From Oceaniglobus indicus (GTDB lineage: Bacteria > Pseudomonadota > Alphaproteobacteria > Rhodobacterales > Rhodobacteraceae): a DNA stretch of 64,000 nucleotides. The notes beneath the pieces were generated by a model. That model worked only from the letters and a program-made list of their open reading frames with translations. It had not been told where the DNA came from and searched no databases. The stretch is from positions 434,001-498,000 of the forward strand of contig NZ_NMZM01000001.1 of the NCBI RefSeq assembly GCF_002751875.1. The letters are read 5' to 3'. Both the position numbers and the translations under genes were made by a program. Shown here one piece after another: positions 35,024 to 44,307 of the stretch (within the stretch, counting starts at the first letter, position 1; each line of letters starts with the position of its first letter).

Positions 35024-35494
35024 ATGAAAATCGTCGCCATCACCAAGGCAATAGCCGACGCCATCGGCGCGCTGCTGTTCCTGTTCACCTTTGCCGGATT
35101 CGTGGTTCAGGTGTTCTGGCGCTATGCGCTGAACGCGCCCCTGCCCTGGACCGAAGAGGCGGTGTTGATCGCGTTCGTTTGGTCGGTGTTCTGGGCCACC
35201 GCCTTCATGGTGCCGCTGCGCGCCCATGTGACGTTCGACGTGGTCCATGACGCGGTGTCGCCCCGCACGCGGCGGGTTTTCGACTTGGTGTCGATGGCCG
35301 CGCTGCTGGGCGCCTTCGTGCTGCTGATCCCCTATACGTGGGATTACCTCGATTTTCTGACACGCAAGAAATCGCCGGTCATGCGGCTGCCCATGCATTG
35401 GGTGTTCAGCTGCTACATCCTGTTCGTCGTCGCCGTCGCCGTGCAGGCGGCATGGCGCATCGGCCAGATCCTGCGGCCGCGGGGGACATCGTGA
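35024..35494 (+). CDS. TRAP transporter small permease (DctQ family), operon 2
   Basis: 156 aa, four membrane segments. The motif FVVQVFWRYALNAPLPWTEEAVLIAFVWSVFW is diagnostic for DctQ. The stop is followed immediately by the DctM ATG (TGAATG), so the permease subunits are coupled. Role: small membrane subunit of a sodium-driven organic-acid importer. Confidence 0.92.
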   Translation: MKIVAITKAIADAIGALLFLFTFAGFVVQVFWRYALNAPLPWTEEAVLIAFVWSVFWATAFMVPLRAHVTFDVVHDAVSPRTRRVFDLVSMAALLGAFVLLIPYTWDYLDFLTRKKSPVMRLPMHWVFSCYILFVVAVAVQAAWRIGQILRPRGTS

Positions 35495-36793
35495 ATGCTG
35501 GCTGAATATGCCTTTCCGATCATGCTGGCGATCCTTCTCACCATTACGGTGACCGGCACGCCCATGGGTCTGGCGATGATCGCGTCCAGCGTGTTCTATC
35601 TGGCCATGTCGGGGCGCGACGTGGGGCTGGCGGCCGAAAGCGTGCTGAACGGCATCTTCGGCAATTTCGTCGCACTTGCCGTGCCGCTGTTCATCTTCGC
35701 GGCCAACATCATGAACGCGGGCCAGATTTCGGACCGGTTGCTGAAATTCGCGCTGGCGCTGGTGGGGCGGTTTCCCGGCGGGCTGGCACAGGTCAACGTT
35801 CTGACCAGCCTGATCTTTTCGGGGATGAGCGGCAGCGCGGTGTCCGATGTGGCGGGGGTCGGCAAGGTGCTGACCGACATGATGACCGACAAGGGCCGTT
35901 ATCCCCCCGGGTTCGCCGGTGCGATCACCGCCGCATCATCGGTGGTTGGGCCGATCTTTCCGCCATCGATCCCCTTAGTGTTCTATGCGCTGGTGTCGTC
36001 CACCTCGGTCGGTGTGCTGTTCCTGGCGGGGGTGATCCCGGCGATGCTGATCGTCGCGGCGCTGGGCATCACGGTGATGATCGTGTCGCGTCGCCGGGGG
36101 TTTCCGGTGGAACCGGCGATTGCCCTGCGCGCATTTCCCTTGATCGTGCTGCGCGCCATTCCGCCGCTTCTGATGCCGGTGATCCTGCTGGGCGGCATCT
36201 ATTCCGGAGCCTTCACCCCGACCGAGGCCGCCGCCGTCGCCGCCGCCTATGCGCTGCTGCTGTCGGTCATCGCCTATCGCGCCCTGGGGTGGCGGGCGTT
36301 CTATGGCGTGGTGCTGGAGTCGGCCCGCACCACCGCCGTCATCACCATCATCCTGTGCGGCGCCTATATCTTCAACTATGTCGTCTCGGTCGAACGCCTG
36401 CCCGAGGCGATGCTGGCGCTGTTCAACAGCTATCAGATGGAACCGTGGATGTTCCTTCTGATGGTGAACCTGCTGTTCCTGGTGCTGGGCTGCTTCATCG
36501 ACGTCTCGACGATCCTTCTGGTGGTGGTGCCGCTGTTCATCCCGACCGCGCTGTTGCTGGGGATCGATTTGAACCATTTCGGTATCGTCGTGGTGGTCAA
36601 CCTGATGATCGGGCTGATCACGCCGCCCTATGGCATATTGCTGTTCATCCTGAAGGCCACCAACGGCATACCGCTGAACGCCATGATCCGCGAAATCTGG
36701 CTGTTCATCGCGGTGCTGATTGCGGCGCTGCTGGTGATCACCTATTTCCCCGCTCTGTCGCTGTGGCTGCCCAAGGTTGCGGGCCTGCTGTGA
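35495..36793 (+). CDS. TRAP transporter large permease (DctM family), operon 2
   Basis: 432 aa, 12 or so membrane helices. Family motifs include GMSGSAVSDVAGVGKVL, GPIFPPSIPLVFYALVSSTSVGVLFLAGVIPA, GAFTPTEAAAVAAAYALLL and VNLMIGLITPPYGILLFI. It forms the transport channel with DctQ. The next gene, aceE, begins 63 bases later on the same strand and is probably in the same transcript. Confidence 0.94.
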   Translation: MLAEYAFPIMLAILLTITVTGTPMGLAMIASSVFYLAMSGRDVGLAAESVLNGIFGNFVALAVPLFIFAANIMNAGQISDRLLKFALALVGRFPGGLAQVNVLTSLIFSGMSGSAVSDVAGVGKVLTDMMTDKGRYPPGFAGAITAASSVVGPIFPPSIPLVFYALVSSTSVGVLFLAGVIPAMLIVAALGITVMIVSRRRGFPVEPAIALRAFPLIVLRAIPPLLMPVILLGGIYSGAFTPTEAAAVAAAYALLLSVIAYRALGWRAFYGVVLESARTTAVITIILCGAYIFNYVVSVERLPEAMLALFNSYQMEPWMFLLMVNLLFLVLGCFIDVSTILLVVVPLFIPTALLLGIDLNHFGIVVVVNLMIGLITPPYGILLFILKATNGIPLNAMIREIWLFIAVLIAALLVITYFPALSLWLPKVAGLL

Positions 36794-36856
36794 GCCGGGC
36801 GTCATTGCCCCGGCCCGCCCCGGCGCGCTAGGGTTCCCATGACGCAGGAGGCCGCC

Positions 36857-39517
36857 ATGACCCGTTACACCACCGCCCATCAGAACGATCCCGATCCGGT
36901 TGAAACCGGCGAATGGCTCGAGTCGCTAGAATCCCTGACCGATGCGTCGGGGGCCGAACGGGCGCGGTTCGTGCTGAACCGGCTGTGGGACGAGGCACGG
37001 ACCCTTGGCGTAACCTCAGGGGGATTGCCCTATTCCGCCTATCGCAACACGATCCCCGTGGCGCGGCAGGGCGAATTTCCGGGCGACGCCGAGATGGAAA
37101 ATCGCCTGACCTCGATCGTGCGCTGGAACGCCCTGGCCATGGTGGTGCGGGCCAACCGTGCTTACGGCGAGTTGGGCGGGCATATCGCTTCCTATGCCTC
37201 GGCCGCCGAGATCTTCGAGGTCGGGTTCAACCATTTCTTTCGTGCACGGAACGATGATTTCGCCGGCGATCTGGTCTATTTCCAACCCCACTCCGCCCCC
37301 GGCGTCTATGCCCGCGCCTTCCTTGAGGGTCGGCTGAGCGAGGCGGACATCGCCAACTACCGCCAAGAGGTTCCCGGCCCCGGCCTGTGTTCCTATCCCC
37401 ATCCCTGGCTGATGCCGGATTTCTGGCAACTGCCCACCGGGTCCATGGGGATCGGGCCGATGTCGGCGATCTATCAGGCGCGGTTCATGCGCTATCTGGC
37501 GGCGCGCGGCCTGGCCGAAACGTCCGAACGCCGGGTCTGGGGCGTGTTCGGCGACGGCGAGATGGACGAACCCGAAAGCATCGGCGCGCTTACCCTTGCG
37601 GCGCGCGAGGGGTTGGACAACCTGACCTTCATCGTGAACTGCAACCTGCAACGGCTGGACGGGCCGGTGCGCGGCAACGGCCAGATCATCCAGGAGCTTG
37701 AATCGCTGTTCACCGGAGCGGGCTGGAACGTGATCAAGGTGCTGTGGGGATCGGAATGGGATCAGATATTTGCCCGTGACGACGACAACGTCCTGCTGCG
37801 CCGGTTCGCGGAAACCGTGGACGGGCAGTATCAGAACCTCGGGTCCAAGGACGGCGATTACAACCGCTCGAAATTCTTCGATGTCGATCCGGCCAGTGCC
37901 GCCTTGGTGGCTGATATGTCCGACGCGCAGATCCACGCCCTGAAACGCGGCGGGCACGATATTCACAAACTGCACGCCGCCTTTGCCGCCGCCAAGGCGC
38001 ACAAGGGCCAGCCGACCGTGATCCTGGCCAAGACCAAGAAGGGGTTCGGCATGGGCGGCGCGGGTGAATCCCGGATGATCGCCCACCAGGCGAAAAAGCT
38101 GGACATCGATGCCCTGCTGGCGTTCCGCGACCGGTTCGATCTGCCGCTGAACGATGCCCAGGTCGAGGCGCTGGAGTTCCACCGCCCCGCCGACGACAGC
38201 CCCGAGATGCGCTATCTTCAGGACCGGCGCCGCGCGCTGGGCGGCTATCTTCCCTCGCGCAGCGCCAATGCGTCGGCGCCGATCCCCAAGCGTCCCGCGC
38301 CCGAGGTGTATGGCAAGTTCGCCCGCGAGTCGGAGGGCCGCGAATATTCCACCACCATGGCCGCCGTGCGTCTGCTGAGCGGTCTGTTGCGCGACAAGGC
38401 GTTCGGTGCGCGCATCGTGCCCATCGTCGCGGACGAGGCGCGGACCTTCGGCATGGACACGCTGTTTCGCCAGATCGGCATCTATGCCCCCGAGGGGCAG
38501 CTTTACGATCCCGAAGACGCCGGTTCGATGATGTTCTACCGCGAGGCGGGGAATGGTCAGTTGCTTGAGGAAGGCATCACCGAAGCGGGCGCCATGTCGT
38601 CCTGGACCGCCGCCGCCACCGCCTATTCGGCCCATGATGTCGAACTGCTGCCGATTTATATCTACTATTCGATGTTCGGGTTTCAGCGGGTCGGCGATCT
38701 GATCTGGGCCGCCGCCGATCAACGGGCGCGCGGGTTTCTGTTCGGCGCCACTGCCGGGCGCACCACCCTGTCGGGCGAAGGGTTGCAGCATCAGGACGGA
38801 TCGTCCCACATCGTTGCCGCGACGGTGCCCAACTGCCGCGCGTACGATCCGTGCTTTGCCTATGAACTGGCCGTGATCATGGAACACGGCATGGTGCGGA
38901 TGCTGGACGAACGGCGCGACGAGTTCTTCTATATCACCGTGATGAACGAGACCTACGCACAACCGCCCCTGCCCGATGGCGTGGAGGACGGCATCCTGCG
39001 CGGGCTTTATCCATTGTCCGGCCCCGCCAGCGACGCGCATATCCGCCTGATCGGGGCGGGCACGATCCTGCAACAGGTGATCGGGGCCGCCGAAACGCTC
39101 AGGGACTACGGCATTCAGGCACAGGTGTTTTCAGCCACGTCGTTCAGCGAACTGGCCCGCGACGCGGCCGAGGTCGAGCGTGCCAACCGCTTTGCCGACA
39201 CCCCGCGCCAGAGCCATGTCGAAACGATGTTGCCCGGATCCGCGCCGGTCATCGCGGCCAGCGATTACGTGCGCGCCGTGCCCGCCCAGATCGCGCCCTA
39301 CATCGACGCGCGGATGACGATCCTCGGCACCGACGGGTTCGGACGTTCCGCCAGTCGCGTGGCGCTGCGCCGTTTCTTCGAGGTGGACCGCGAGAACATC
39401 GTCATCGCCGCGCTGTATGCATTGGTGCGCACCGGGGCGGTGGAACGCGCCGTGCTGAAGAAGGCCATCGCCGACCTCGGCGTCGATCCCGCGACGGCAC
39501 CGCCATGGCAGGTGTGA
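36857..39517 (+). CDS. aceE: Homodimeric pyruvate dehydrogenase E1 (AceE-type), orphan
   Basis: 886 aa, the length of homodimeric E1. The thiamine-diphosphate motif runs from GDGEMDEPES (232-241) to NCNLQ (261-265). Other blocks are YFQPHSAPGVYARAFLEGRL, PGPGLCSYPHPWLMPDFWQLPTGSMG and HVETMLPG. It decarboxylates pyruvate, or a close 2-oxo acid such as 2-oxobutyrate as in the MdeB subgroup, and passes the acyl group to an E2. No E2 or E3 gene adjoins it, and Rhodobacterales normally use the PdhA/PdhB form, so this copy is probably accessory. I chose the second ATG because AGGAGG lies 5 nt upstream; an ATG six codons earlier has none. Confidence 0.93.
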   Translation: MTRYTTAHQNDPDPVETGEWLESLESLTDASGAERARFVLNRLWDEARTLGVTSGGLPYSAYRNTIPVARQGEFPGDAEMENRLTSIVRWNALAMVVRANRAYGELGGHIASYASAAEIFEVGFNHFFRARNDDFAGDLVYFQPHSAPGVYARAFLEGRLSEADIANYRQEVPGPGLCSYPHPWLMPDFWQLPTGSMGIGPMSAIYQARFMRYLAARGLAETSERRVWGVFGDGEMDEPESIGALTLAAREGLDNLTFIVNCNLQRLDGPVRGNGQIIQELESLFTGAGWNVIKVLWGSEWDQIFARDDDNVLLRRFAETVDGQYQNLGSKDGDYNRSKFFDVDPASAALVADMSDAQIHALKRGGHDIHKLHAAFAAAKAHKGQPTVILAKTKKGFGMGGAGESRMIAHQAKKLDIDALLAFRDRFDLPLNDAQVEALEFHRPADDSPEMRYLQDRRRALGGYLPSRSANASAPIPKRPAPEVYGKFARESEGREYSTTMAAVRLLSGLLRDKAFGARIVPIVADEARTFGMDTLFRQIGIYAPEGQLYDPEDAGSMMFYREAGNGQLLEEGITEAGAMSSWTAAATAYSAHDVELLPIYIYYSMFGFQRVGDLIWAAADQRARGFLFGATAGRTTLSGEGLQHQDGSSHIVAATVPNCRAYDPCFAYELAVIMEHGMVRMLDERRDEFFYITVMNETYAQPPLPDGVEDGILRGLYPLSGPASDAHIRLIGAGTILQQVIGAAETLRDYGIQAQVFSATSFSELARDAAEVERANRFADTPRQSHVETMLPGSAPVIAASDYVRAVPAQIAPYIDARMTILGTDGFGRSASRVALRRFFEVDRENIVIAALYALVRTGAVERAVLKKAIADLGVDPATAPPWQV

Positions 39518-39523
39518 TCCCCG

Positions 39524-40429
39524 TCAGCGTTTGAGTTCGGCCAGGAACGCCTTCTGAAACTCGGCCACCAGCCGCGACTGCGGCCGACCGATGCGCGTCA
39601 GCATGCAGGCCGGAACCGCGATGGGCGGATCGAACGGGCGCACGGCAAGATCCATGTTGGGCAGGAAGGACGCGGTGTAATTGTCCACCACCGCGACACC
39701 GTTACATGAATTGGCGATGACGGCGGCGGTATGGCAATACCGCACCTCGACCTGGGGTTCATAGGGTGCGCGCATCAACTCGAACGCGTTCTGCACCATC
39801 AATCCCATGCCCGACGCACGCACCAGTCCGATCAGGCGATGCTGGCCGATATCGGCGGGCCCCACCACCGACAGGCGCGCCAAGGGATGGTCCTGCCGCA
39901 TCAGCGCGACCATCCGGTCGGTGCGGATCTTGTCGACAGTGACGCCGGGATGGCTGTCCAGCGCCAGGCACAGCCCGACATCGACGGCGCCGATGGCGAC
40001 CGCGTCGATCACCGCTTCCATCCGGCGCACGTCATATTGCACGACAACATCGGGGCGCGCGTCCATGAACGCCGACAACGCCCCCGGCACCACCGAATGG
40101 CCCAGCGGCGGTGTCGCCATGATGCGCAAGGTGCCCACCGCCCCGCCGCGCAGATCGCGCACCCGCGACTCGACCGAGCGCAGCTGATCGAACAGCGGCT
40201 GCACCTCCTGCAACAGGCTGCGCGCCTCGTCGGTGGGGACCATGCGCTTCTTTTCGCGGGCGAACAGGGCAAAGCCCAACTGCTGTTCCAACTGCTTGAT
40301 GGCGGTGGACACGGACGGTTGCGAAATGCCGAGCTCTTCGGCAGCGGCCACCGTGGTCTGGTGCAGCATCAGCGTGCCGAAAATCTCGAGCAGGCGCAGG
40401 GACAAATCGTTACGACGGACTACCTTCAT
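39524..40429 (-). CDS. LysR family transcriptional regulator
   Basis: 301 aa. N-terminal winged helix (about 8-66; LLEIFGTLMLHQTTVAAAEELGISQPSVSTAIKQLEQQLGFALF) followed by a type-2 periplasmic-binding-fold sensor (about 90-295). It starts right after the racemase stop: a GTG directly abuts that stop (TGAGTG) and the ATG chosen here is 18 bases further, so it may be the last gene of the hydantoin operon, reading through it as autoregulator. It converges with aceE, six bases apart. Confidence 0.9.
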   Translation of the reverse strand: MKVVRRNDLSLRLLEIFGTLMLHQTTVAAAEELGISQPSVSTAIKQLEQQLGFALFAREKKRMVPTDEARSLLQEVQPLFDQLRSVESRVRDLRGGAVGTLRIMATPPLGHSVVPGALSAFMDARPDVVVQYDVRRMEAVIDAVAIGAVDVGLCLALDSHPGVTVDKIRTDRMVALMRQDHPLARLSVVGPADIGQHRLIGLVRASGMGLMVQNAFELMRAPYEPQVEVRYCHTAAVIANSCNGVAVVDNYTASFLPNMDLAVRPFDPPIAVPACMLTRIGRPQSRLVAEFQKAFLAELKR

Positions 40430-40447
40430 GGCGCCGTGATAGCGCAC

Positions 40448-41104
40448 TCACAACCGCTGTGCCAGCACGACCCCCATCGCCATGGCAACCGCCGCCTGGG
40501 TCGGATCGATCACCGGGATGCCCAGCTCGCGTTCCAGCGGAACGCGGTGCACCGCCATGCCCGCACAGCCCAGAACCAGCGCCTCGGCCCCGTCATCGAT
40601 CAACGCATGGCCCACCTCGGTCAGCTTGGCGAAGGTGCCGGACCCGCGGGCCGATTCGTCGACCGTCATGTTCAGCGCGCGTTCGCCCGCGACCCGGTCC
40701 AGCACACCCATGCGTCGCATGTACAACCGGTGCCGGCGTTCCGACGCCGACGAGATGCCGACGATGCCGATCCTGTCGGCGCGTGACAGGGCACTCAGGA
40801 CACCGCTTTCCTGGATGCCGAACACCGGAACCGGCGACACCGACCGGCAGGCGTCGATGCCCGGATCGGAGTAGCAGGCGATCACGAAGGCCGACGCATC
40901 GCCGCGCCGCTTGACCAGTTCGACCATGGGCAGGACGACCTGATCCGAGTTCACCTGATTTTCGATGCCGAACGGCCCTTCGGCCAATGTCACGCAATCA
41001 ATGCCGGGCCCGCCATCCAGGCGGAACGGCGCCAGCGCGCGGTCCAGCCCATCGGTCACGGCTTGGTTCGAGTTCGGGTTGATGACGACGATGGGGCCGG
41101 TCAT
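40448..41104 (-). CDS. Hydantoin/aspartate-glutamate racemase family protein
   Basis: 218 aa. Two catalytic cysteines fit the Asp/Glu/hydantoin racemase family: Cys77 in VIACYSDPG and Cys180 in LVLGCAGMA. The start VVINPNSN is typical of hydantoin racemases (HyuA/HyuE), which interconvert D- and L-5-substituted hydantoins so that the hydantoinase can use both. Its ATG overlaps the hydantoinase stop (ATGA). Sequence alone cannot separate hydantoin racemase from other members; the neighbours favour it. Confidence 0.87.
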   Translation of the reverse strand: MTGPIVVINPNSNQAVTDGLDRALAPFRLDGGPGIDCVTLAEGPFGIENQVNSDQVVLPMVELVKRRGDASAFVIACYSDPGIDACRSVSPVPVFGIQESGVLSALSRADRIGIVGISSASERRHRLYMRRMGVLDRVAGERALNMTVDESARGSGTFAKLTEVGHALIDDGAEALVLGCAGMAVHRVPLERELGIPVIDPTQAAVAMAMGVVLAQRL

Positions 41105-42567
41105 TTCGCCGCTCCGGGTGCGATATTGGCGCCGAAGTTCGTCGCCGGATCCAGTTCCGGCGCACGGTGGCCGGGATAGCCGGTCAGGTCGATCCTGGCG
41201 CGCGCGACATAGCGCCCCTGCCCCGGTTTCGCGACCAATTCGCCGTTTTCGACGATCCGCTTGCCGCGGGTCAGGACGGTGGTGGGCCAGCCGGTCACGC
41301 TCCACCCTTCGAACGGGGTGTAGTCCATGTTGTCGTGCTGATCCTCGGCGGTGACGGTGCGGGTTTCGTTCGGATCCCACAGCGCGATATCGGCGTCCAT
41401 GCCGATGGCAATGCTGCCCTTTTCCGTCAGGCCATAGAGCCTGGCCGCATTCGATGCCGACAGCGCGGCGAACTGCTGTAACGTGATCCGCCCCTTGTTG
41501 ACCCCTTCGGAAAACAGCAGCGGCAGGCGCAGCCCGATCCCCGGCATCCCGTTGGCGATCTGGTTGAACCGCGCCTCGGGGCCGTTGGCCAGCTTGCCGG
41601 TCTCGTCATAGCGGTATGGCGCGTGATCGGACGAGAACACGCTGAAGGTGCCGGCCTGAAGATGCCGCCACAGCGCATCCTGCGTGGCGGTGTCGCGCAG
41701 CGGCGGCGAGCACATGAACTTGGCCCCCTCCATGCCCGGACGGTCCAGATCGTCGCGCGTCAGGAACAGGTATTGGGCACAGGTTTCGCCGAAGATCTTC
41801 GCGCCCTCCATGCGGGCGTCGGACACCAGTTTCGCGCCCTCGGGGGTGGACACATGCACGATCAGCAGCGCGGCATCCGCCAGTTTCGCCAGCGATATTG
41901 CGCGGTTCACGGCCTCGGATTCCGCCAGCGCGGGGTGGCTGACGGCATGGTATCGCGGTTGCACATGGCCCGCATCCACCAGCCGCTTCGTCATCCACGC
42001 GATCATGCCGCTGTTTTCGGCGTGCACCATCGTCAGCGCCCCGTGTTCGCGCGCCACCGTCAGGATATCCAGGAACTGTCGGTCGTCGATCTTCATCAGA
42101 TCATAGGTCATGAACACCTTGAACGATGTGACGCCGCGCTGGAACGCCAGTGGCAATTCCTCGGTCAGCACCTTTTCGGTCGGGTCGGCCACGATCAGAT
42201 GATAGCCCCAGTCGATCACGGATGCCCCCGTCGCCCGCGAATCGTAGAGATCCAGCGTTTCGGTCACGCCCATGCCGCGATGTTGGGCGGCAAACGGCAC
42301 GAAGCACGAATTGCCGCCGAAGGCCGCGCTAATGCTGCCGCTGCGGTAATCGTCGGACGTCATGCCGCCCGTGGCCGATTCCTGGGCGATGTGGCAATGC
42401 GCCTCGATCCCGCCGGGCAGGACAAGGCGATCGGTGGCGTCGATGGTGTCGCGCCCCTCAAGCCCCAGACCCAACGCCGCGATCTTGCCGTCGGTGATGC
42501 CGATGTCGCCGCGATAGGTGTCGGCGGCGGTGACGATGGTGCCACCCGTGATGACCAGATCGTGCAT
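41101..42567 (-). CDS. hydA: D-hydantoinase / dihydropyrimidinase family amidohydrolase
   Basis: 488 aa. It opens cyclic ureides (hydantoins or dihydropyrimidines) to N-carbamoyl acids. The binuclear metal site is complete: His57 and His59 (AHCH), the carbamylated Lys150 (TSFKVFMTYD), His182 (MVHAEN), His238 (IVHVST) and Asp314 (SSDHAPY). The segment ETCAQYLFLT matches the family's ETCPQYL closely. The ATG was placed at MHDLVITGGTI, four bases after the SDR stop. Without the pocket loops I cannot tell hydantoin from dihydropyrimidine as the natural substrate. Confidence 0.93.
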   Translation of the reverse strand: MHDLVITGGTIVTAADTYRGDIGITDGKIAALGLGLEGRDTIDATDRLVLPGGIEAHCHIAQESATGGMTSDDYRSGSISAAFGGNSCFVPFAAQHRGMGVTETLDLYDSRATGASVIDWGYHLIVADPTEKVLTEELPLAFQRGVTSFKVFMTYDLMKIDDRQFLDILTVAREHGALTMVHAENSGMIAWMTKRLVDAGHVQPRYHAVSHPALAESEAVNRAISLAKLADAALLIVHVSTPEGAKLVSDARMEGAKIFGETCAQYLFLTRDDLDRPGMEGAKFMCSPPLRDTATQDALWRHLQAGTFSVFSSDHAPYRYDETGKLANGPEARFNQIANGMPGIGLRLPLLFSEGVNKGRITLQQFAALSASNAARLYGLTEKGSIAIGMDADIALWDPNETRTVTAEDQHDNMDYTPFEGWSVTGWPTTVLTRGKRIVENGELVAKPGQGRYVARARIDLTGYPGHRAPELDPATNFGANIAPGAAK

Positions 42568-42571
42568 GGCG

Positions 42572-43360
42572 TTACACCGACTTGATCGCGCCACCGTCAC
42601 AGCGGATCTTGCTGCCGGTGACATAGCTGGCCTGTTGCGAGGCAAGGAAGGCGCAGACGGCGCCGAATTCCTCGACCGTGCCATAGCGGCCCGTCGGGAT
42701 CGTGGCCTTGGACGCCTCGCGCGCCTCCTCCAGCGATTTGCCGGTCTTTTCGGCAACCGATCCGTCCAGTTCGTCCACCCGTTCGGTGTGGATGCGCCCC
42801 GGCAACAGCATGTTCACCGTCACACCGTCGGCCGCCACATCGTTGGACAGCGATTTCGACCACCCGACCAGCGCCGAGCGGATCGCGTTGGACAACCCGA
42901 GGTTCGGAATCGGCTGGATCACGCCCGACGATCCGATGGTGACGATGCGGCCCCACTTGCGTTCGCGCATACCGGGCAGGATGCGGGCCGTGATTTCGAC
43001 CACGTTCATCACCATGGTGTCGAACTGCGATTTCAGAACGGCCGGATCGGAATCGACCATCCGCCCCGGAGGCGGGCCGCCGGTGTTGTTGACCAGGATG
43101 TCGACCCCGCCCAGCACGTCCTCGGCCGCCTTGACCAGGGTGTCGACCGCCGCCGTGTCGGTCAGGTCGGCAACGATGTAATCCGCCTTGCCCGGCCCCT
43201 TTTCTGTGATCGCCTTCGCCATCTCGGCCAGCTTGTCGCCCGAACGACCCGTCAACAGCACATGCACGCCTTCCGCCGCCAGCGCCTGTGCGCAGCCCAG
43301 CCCCAGGCCGCGCGACGACGACATGACCAGCGCGCGCTTTCCGTTCAATCCCAGATCCAT
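42572..43360 (-). CDS. Short-chain dehydrogenase family protein, atypical active site
   Basis: 262 aa. The Rossmann motif SSSRGLGLG (14-22) and the region NNTGGPPPGRM (91-101) identify a divergent SDR subgroup annotated as 3-oxoacyl-ACP-reductase-like. The usual YxxxK is replaced: the matching positions read Ser157 and Arg161 (LSNAIRSAL), while Ser145 is kept. The subgroup is known for this change, so the enzyme may use other chemistry. It overlaps the upstream DapA-like gene by one base (TGATG). Its substrate in this operon is unknown. Confidence 0.87.
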   Translation of the reverse strand: MDLGLNGKRALVMSSSRGLGLGCAQALAAEGVHVLLTGRSGDKLAEMAKAITEKGPGKADYIVADLTDTAAVDTLVKAAEDVLGGVDILVNNTGGPPPGRMVDSDPAVLKSQFDTMVMNVVEITARILPGMRERKWGRIVTIGSSGVIQPIPNLGLSNAIRSALVGWSKSLSNDVAADGVTVNMLLPGRIHTERVDELDGSVAEKTGKSLEEAREASKATIPTGRYGTVEEFGAVCAFLASQQASYVTGSKIRCDGGAIKSV

Positions 43361-44295
43361 CAGTTCAACTCCTCAAGCCGTTTTTCCAGACGCGCCACCA
43401 GACGTGTCAGTTCATCGTGATCCCTGGCCGTCATCGACGGCCCCGGCGCGCGCACCCGCGGCGATGCGATGACACCGCGGCGCGACAGAACCTCCTTGCG
43501 GATCGCGAGGCCAAGGCCGAGCTGTTGTTCATAGCGCACCAGCGGCAGATAGGCGTCGAACAGGTCTTCGGCGCCGTCCACGTCGCCCGCCTTGTGACGC
43601 TTCACAACCTGCACCAGCATTTCGGGGTATGCAAATCCGGTCATCGCCCCGTCGGCGCCGCGCTGCATCTCCTGCGGCAGGAACAGCGCCGAATTGCCGG
43701 TCAGGATCGACAGGCGCGGCACGTCGCCGGTGCCGGTTTCGGCCCGCACCCGCGACAGTTTCGTCAGGCCCGGCCAATCCTCGTGCTTCAGCATGACGAT
43801 CTGGGGGTGGTTCACGGTCAGCCCGATGATGGTTTCCACCGACACCTGAACGCCCGTCGTCTGCGGATAATCCTGGAAACAGATCGGCACGTCATCGCCC
43901 AGCGTCTTGCAGACCTGCGCCATGTAATTGTTCAGCTTGACCTCGGTCACCATGCCGGGTTGCGGGGCGACCATGACGCCGCCGGCCCCCGCATCCATCG
44001 CGGTGTCGGTCAGGCGTTTCATGTTGTCCAGACCGGCGGCCGAGACACCGACGATCACCGGCACGCGGCCAGCCACCCGGTCCAGAACGCGACGCGCGAA
44101 GGTTTCGGCCTCGTCACTGGCCAGCTTGGGCGCCTCGCCCATGATGCCGAGGATGGTCATCCCCGACACACCCTTTTCCAGATAGAAGTCGACCATCCGG
44201 TCGGTGCTGTCCAGATCCAGCGCGCCATCGTCCGTGAACGGCGTGGCCGAGATGATGAACACCCCCTCGGACTGCCTGTCGATCAGATTACTCAT
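43360..44295 (-). CDS. Dihydrodipicolinate synthase family protein, copy 2
   Basis: 311 aa TIM-barrel lyase or aldolase. Schiff-base Lys170 (IVMLKHEDWPG) is present; the loop usually reading GTTGE reads GIMGEAPKL. It differs strongly from the copy at 33 kb and is not a recent duplicate. Members in such operons usually act on keto acids or lactams. It lies between flavin reductase and the SDR in the same operon. Role uncertain. Confidence 0.86.
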   Translation of the reverse strand: MSNLIDRQSEGVFIISATPFTDDGALDLDSTDRMVDFYLEKGVSGMTILGIMGEAPKLASDEAETFARRVLDRVAGRVPVIVGVSAAGLDNMKRLTDTAMDAGAGGVMVAPQPGMVTEVKLNNYMAQVCKTLGDDVPICFQDYPQTTGVQVSVETIIGLTVNHPQIVMLKHEDWPGLTKLSRVRAETGTGDVPRLSILTGNSALFLPQEMQRGADGAMTGFAYPEMLVQVVKRHKAGDVDGAEDLFDAYLPLVRYEQQLGLGLAIRKEVLSRRGVIASPRVRAPGPSMTARDHDELTRLVARLEKRLEELN

Positions 44296-44307
44296 GCTCT
44301 CACTCCC

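Noticed and set aside
37016-39073. A 685-codon open frame on the minus strand
   Set aside because: It is antisense to aceE, has the Arg/Gly/His-rich composition of high-G+C shadow frames, and has no recognisable motif.
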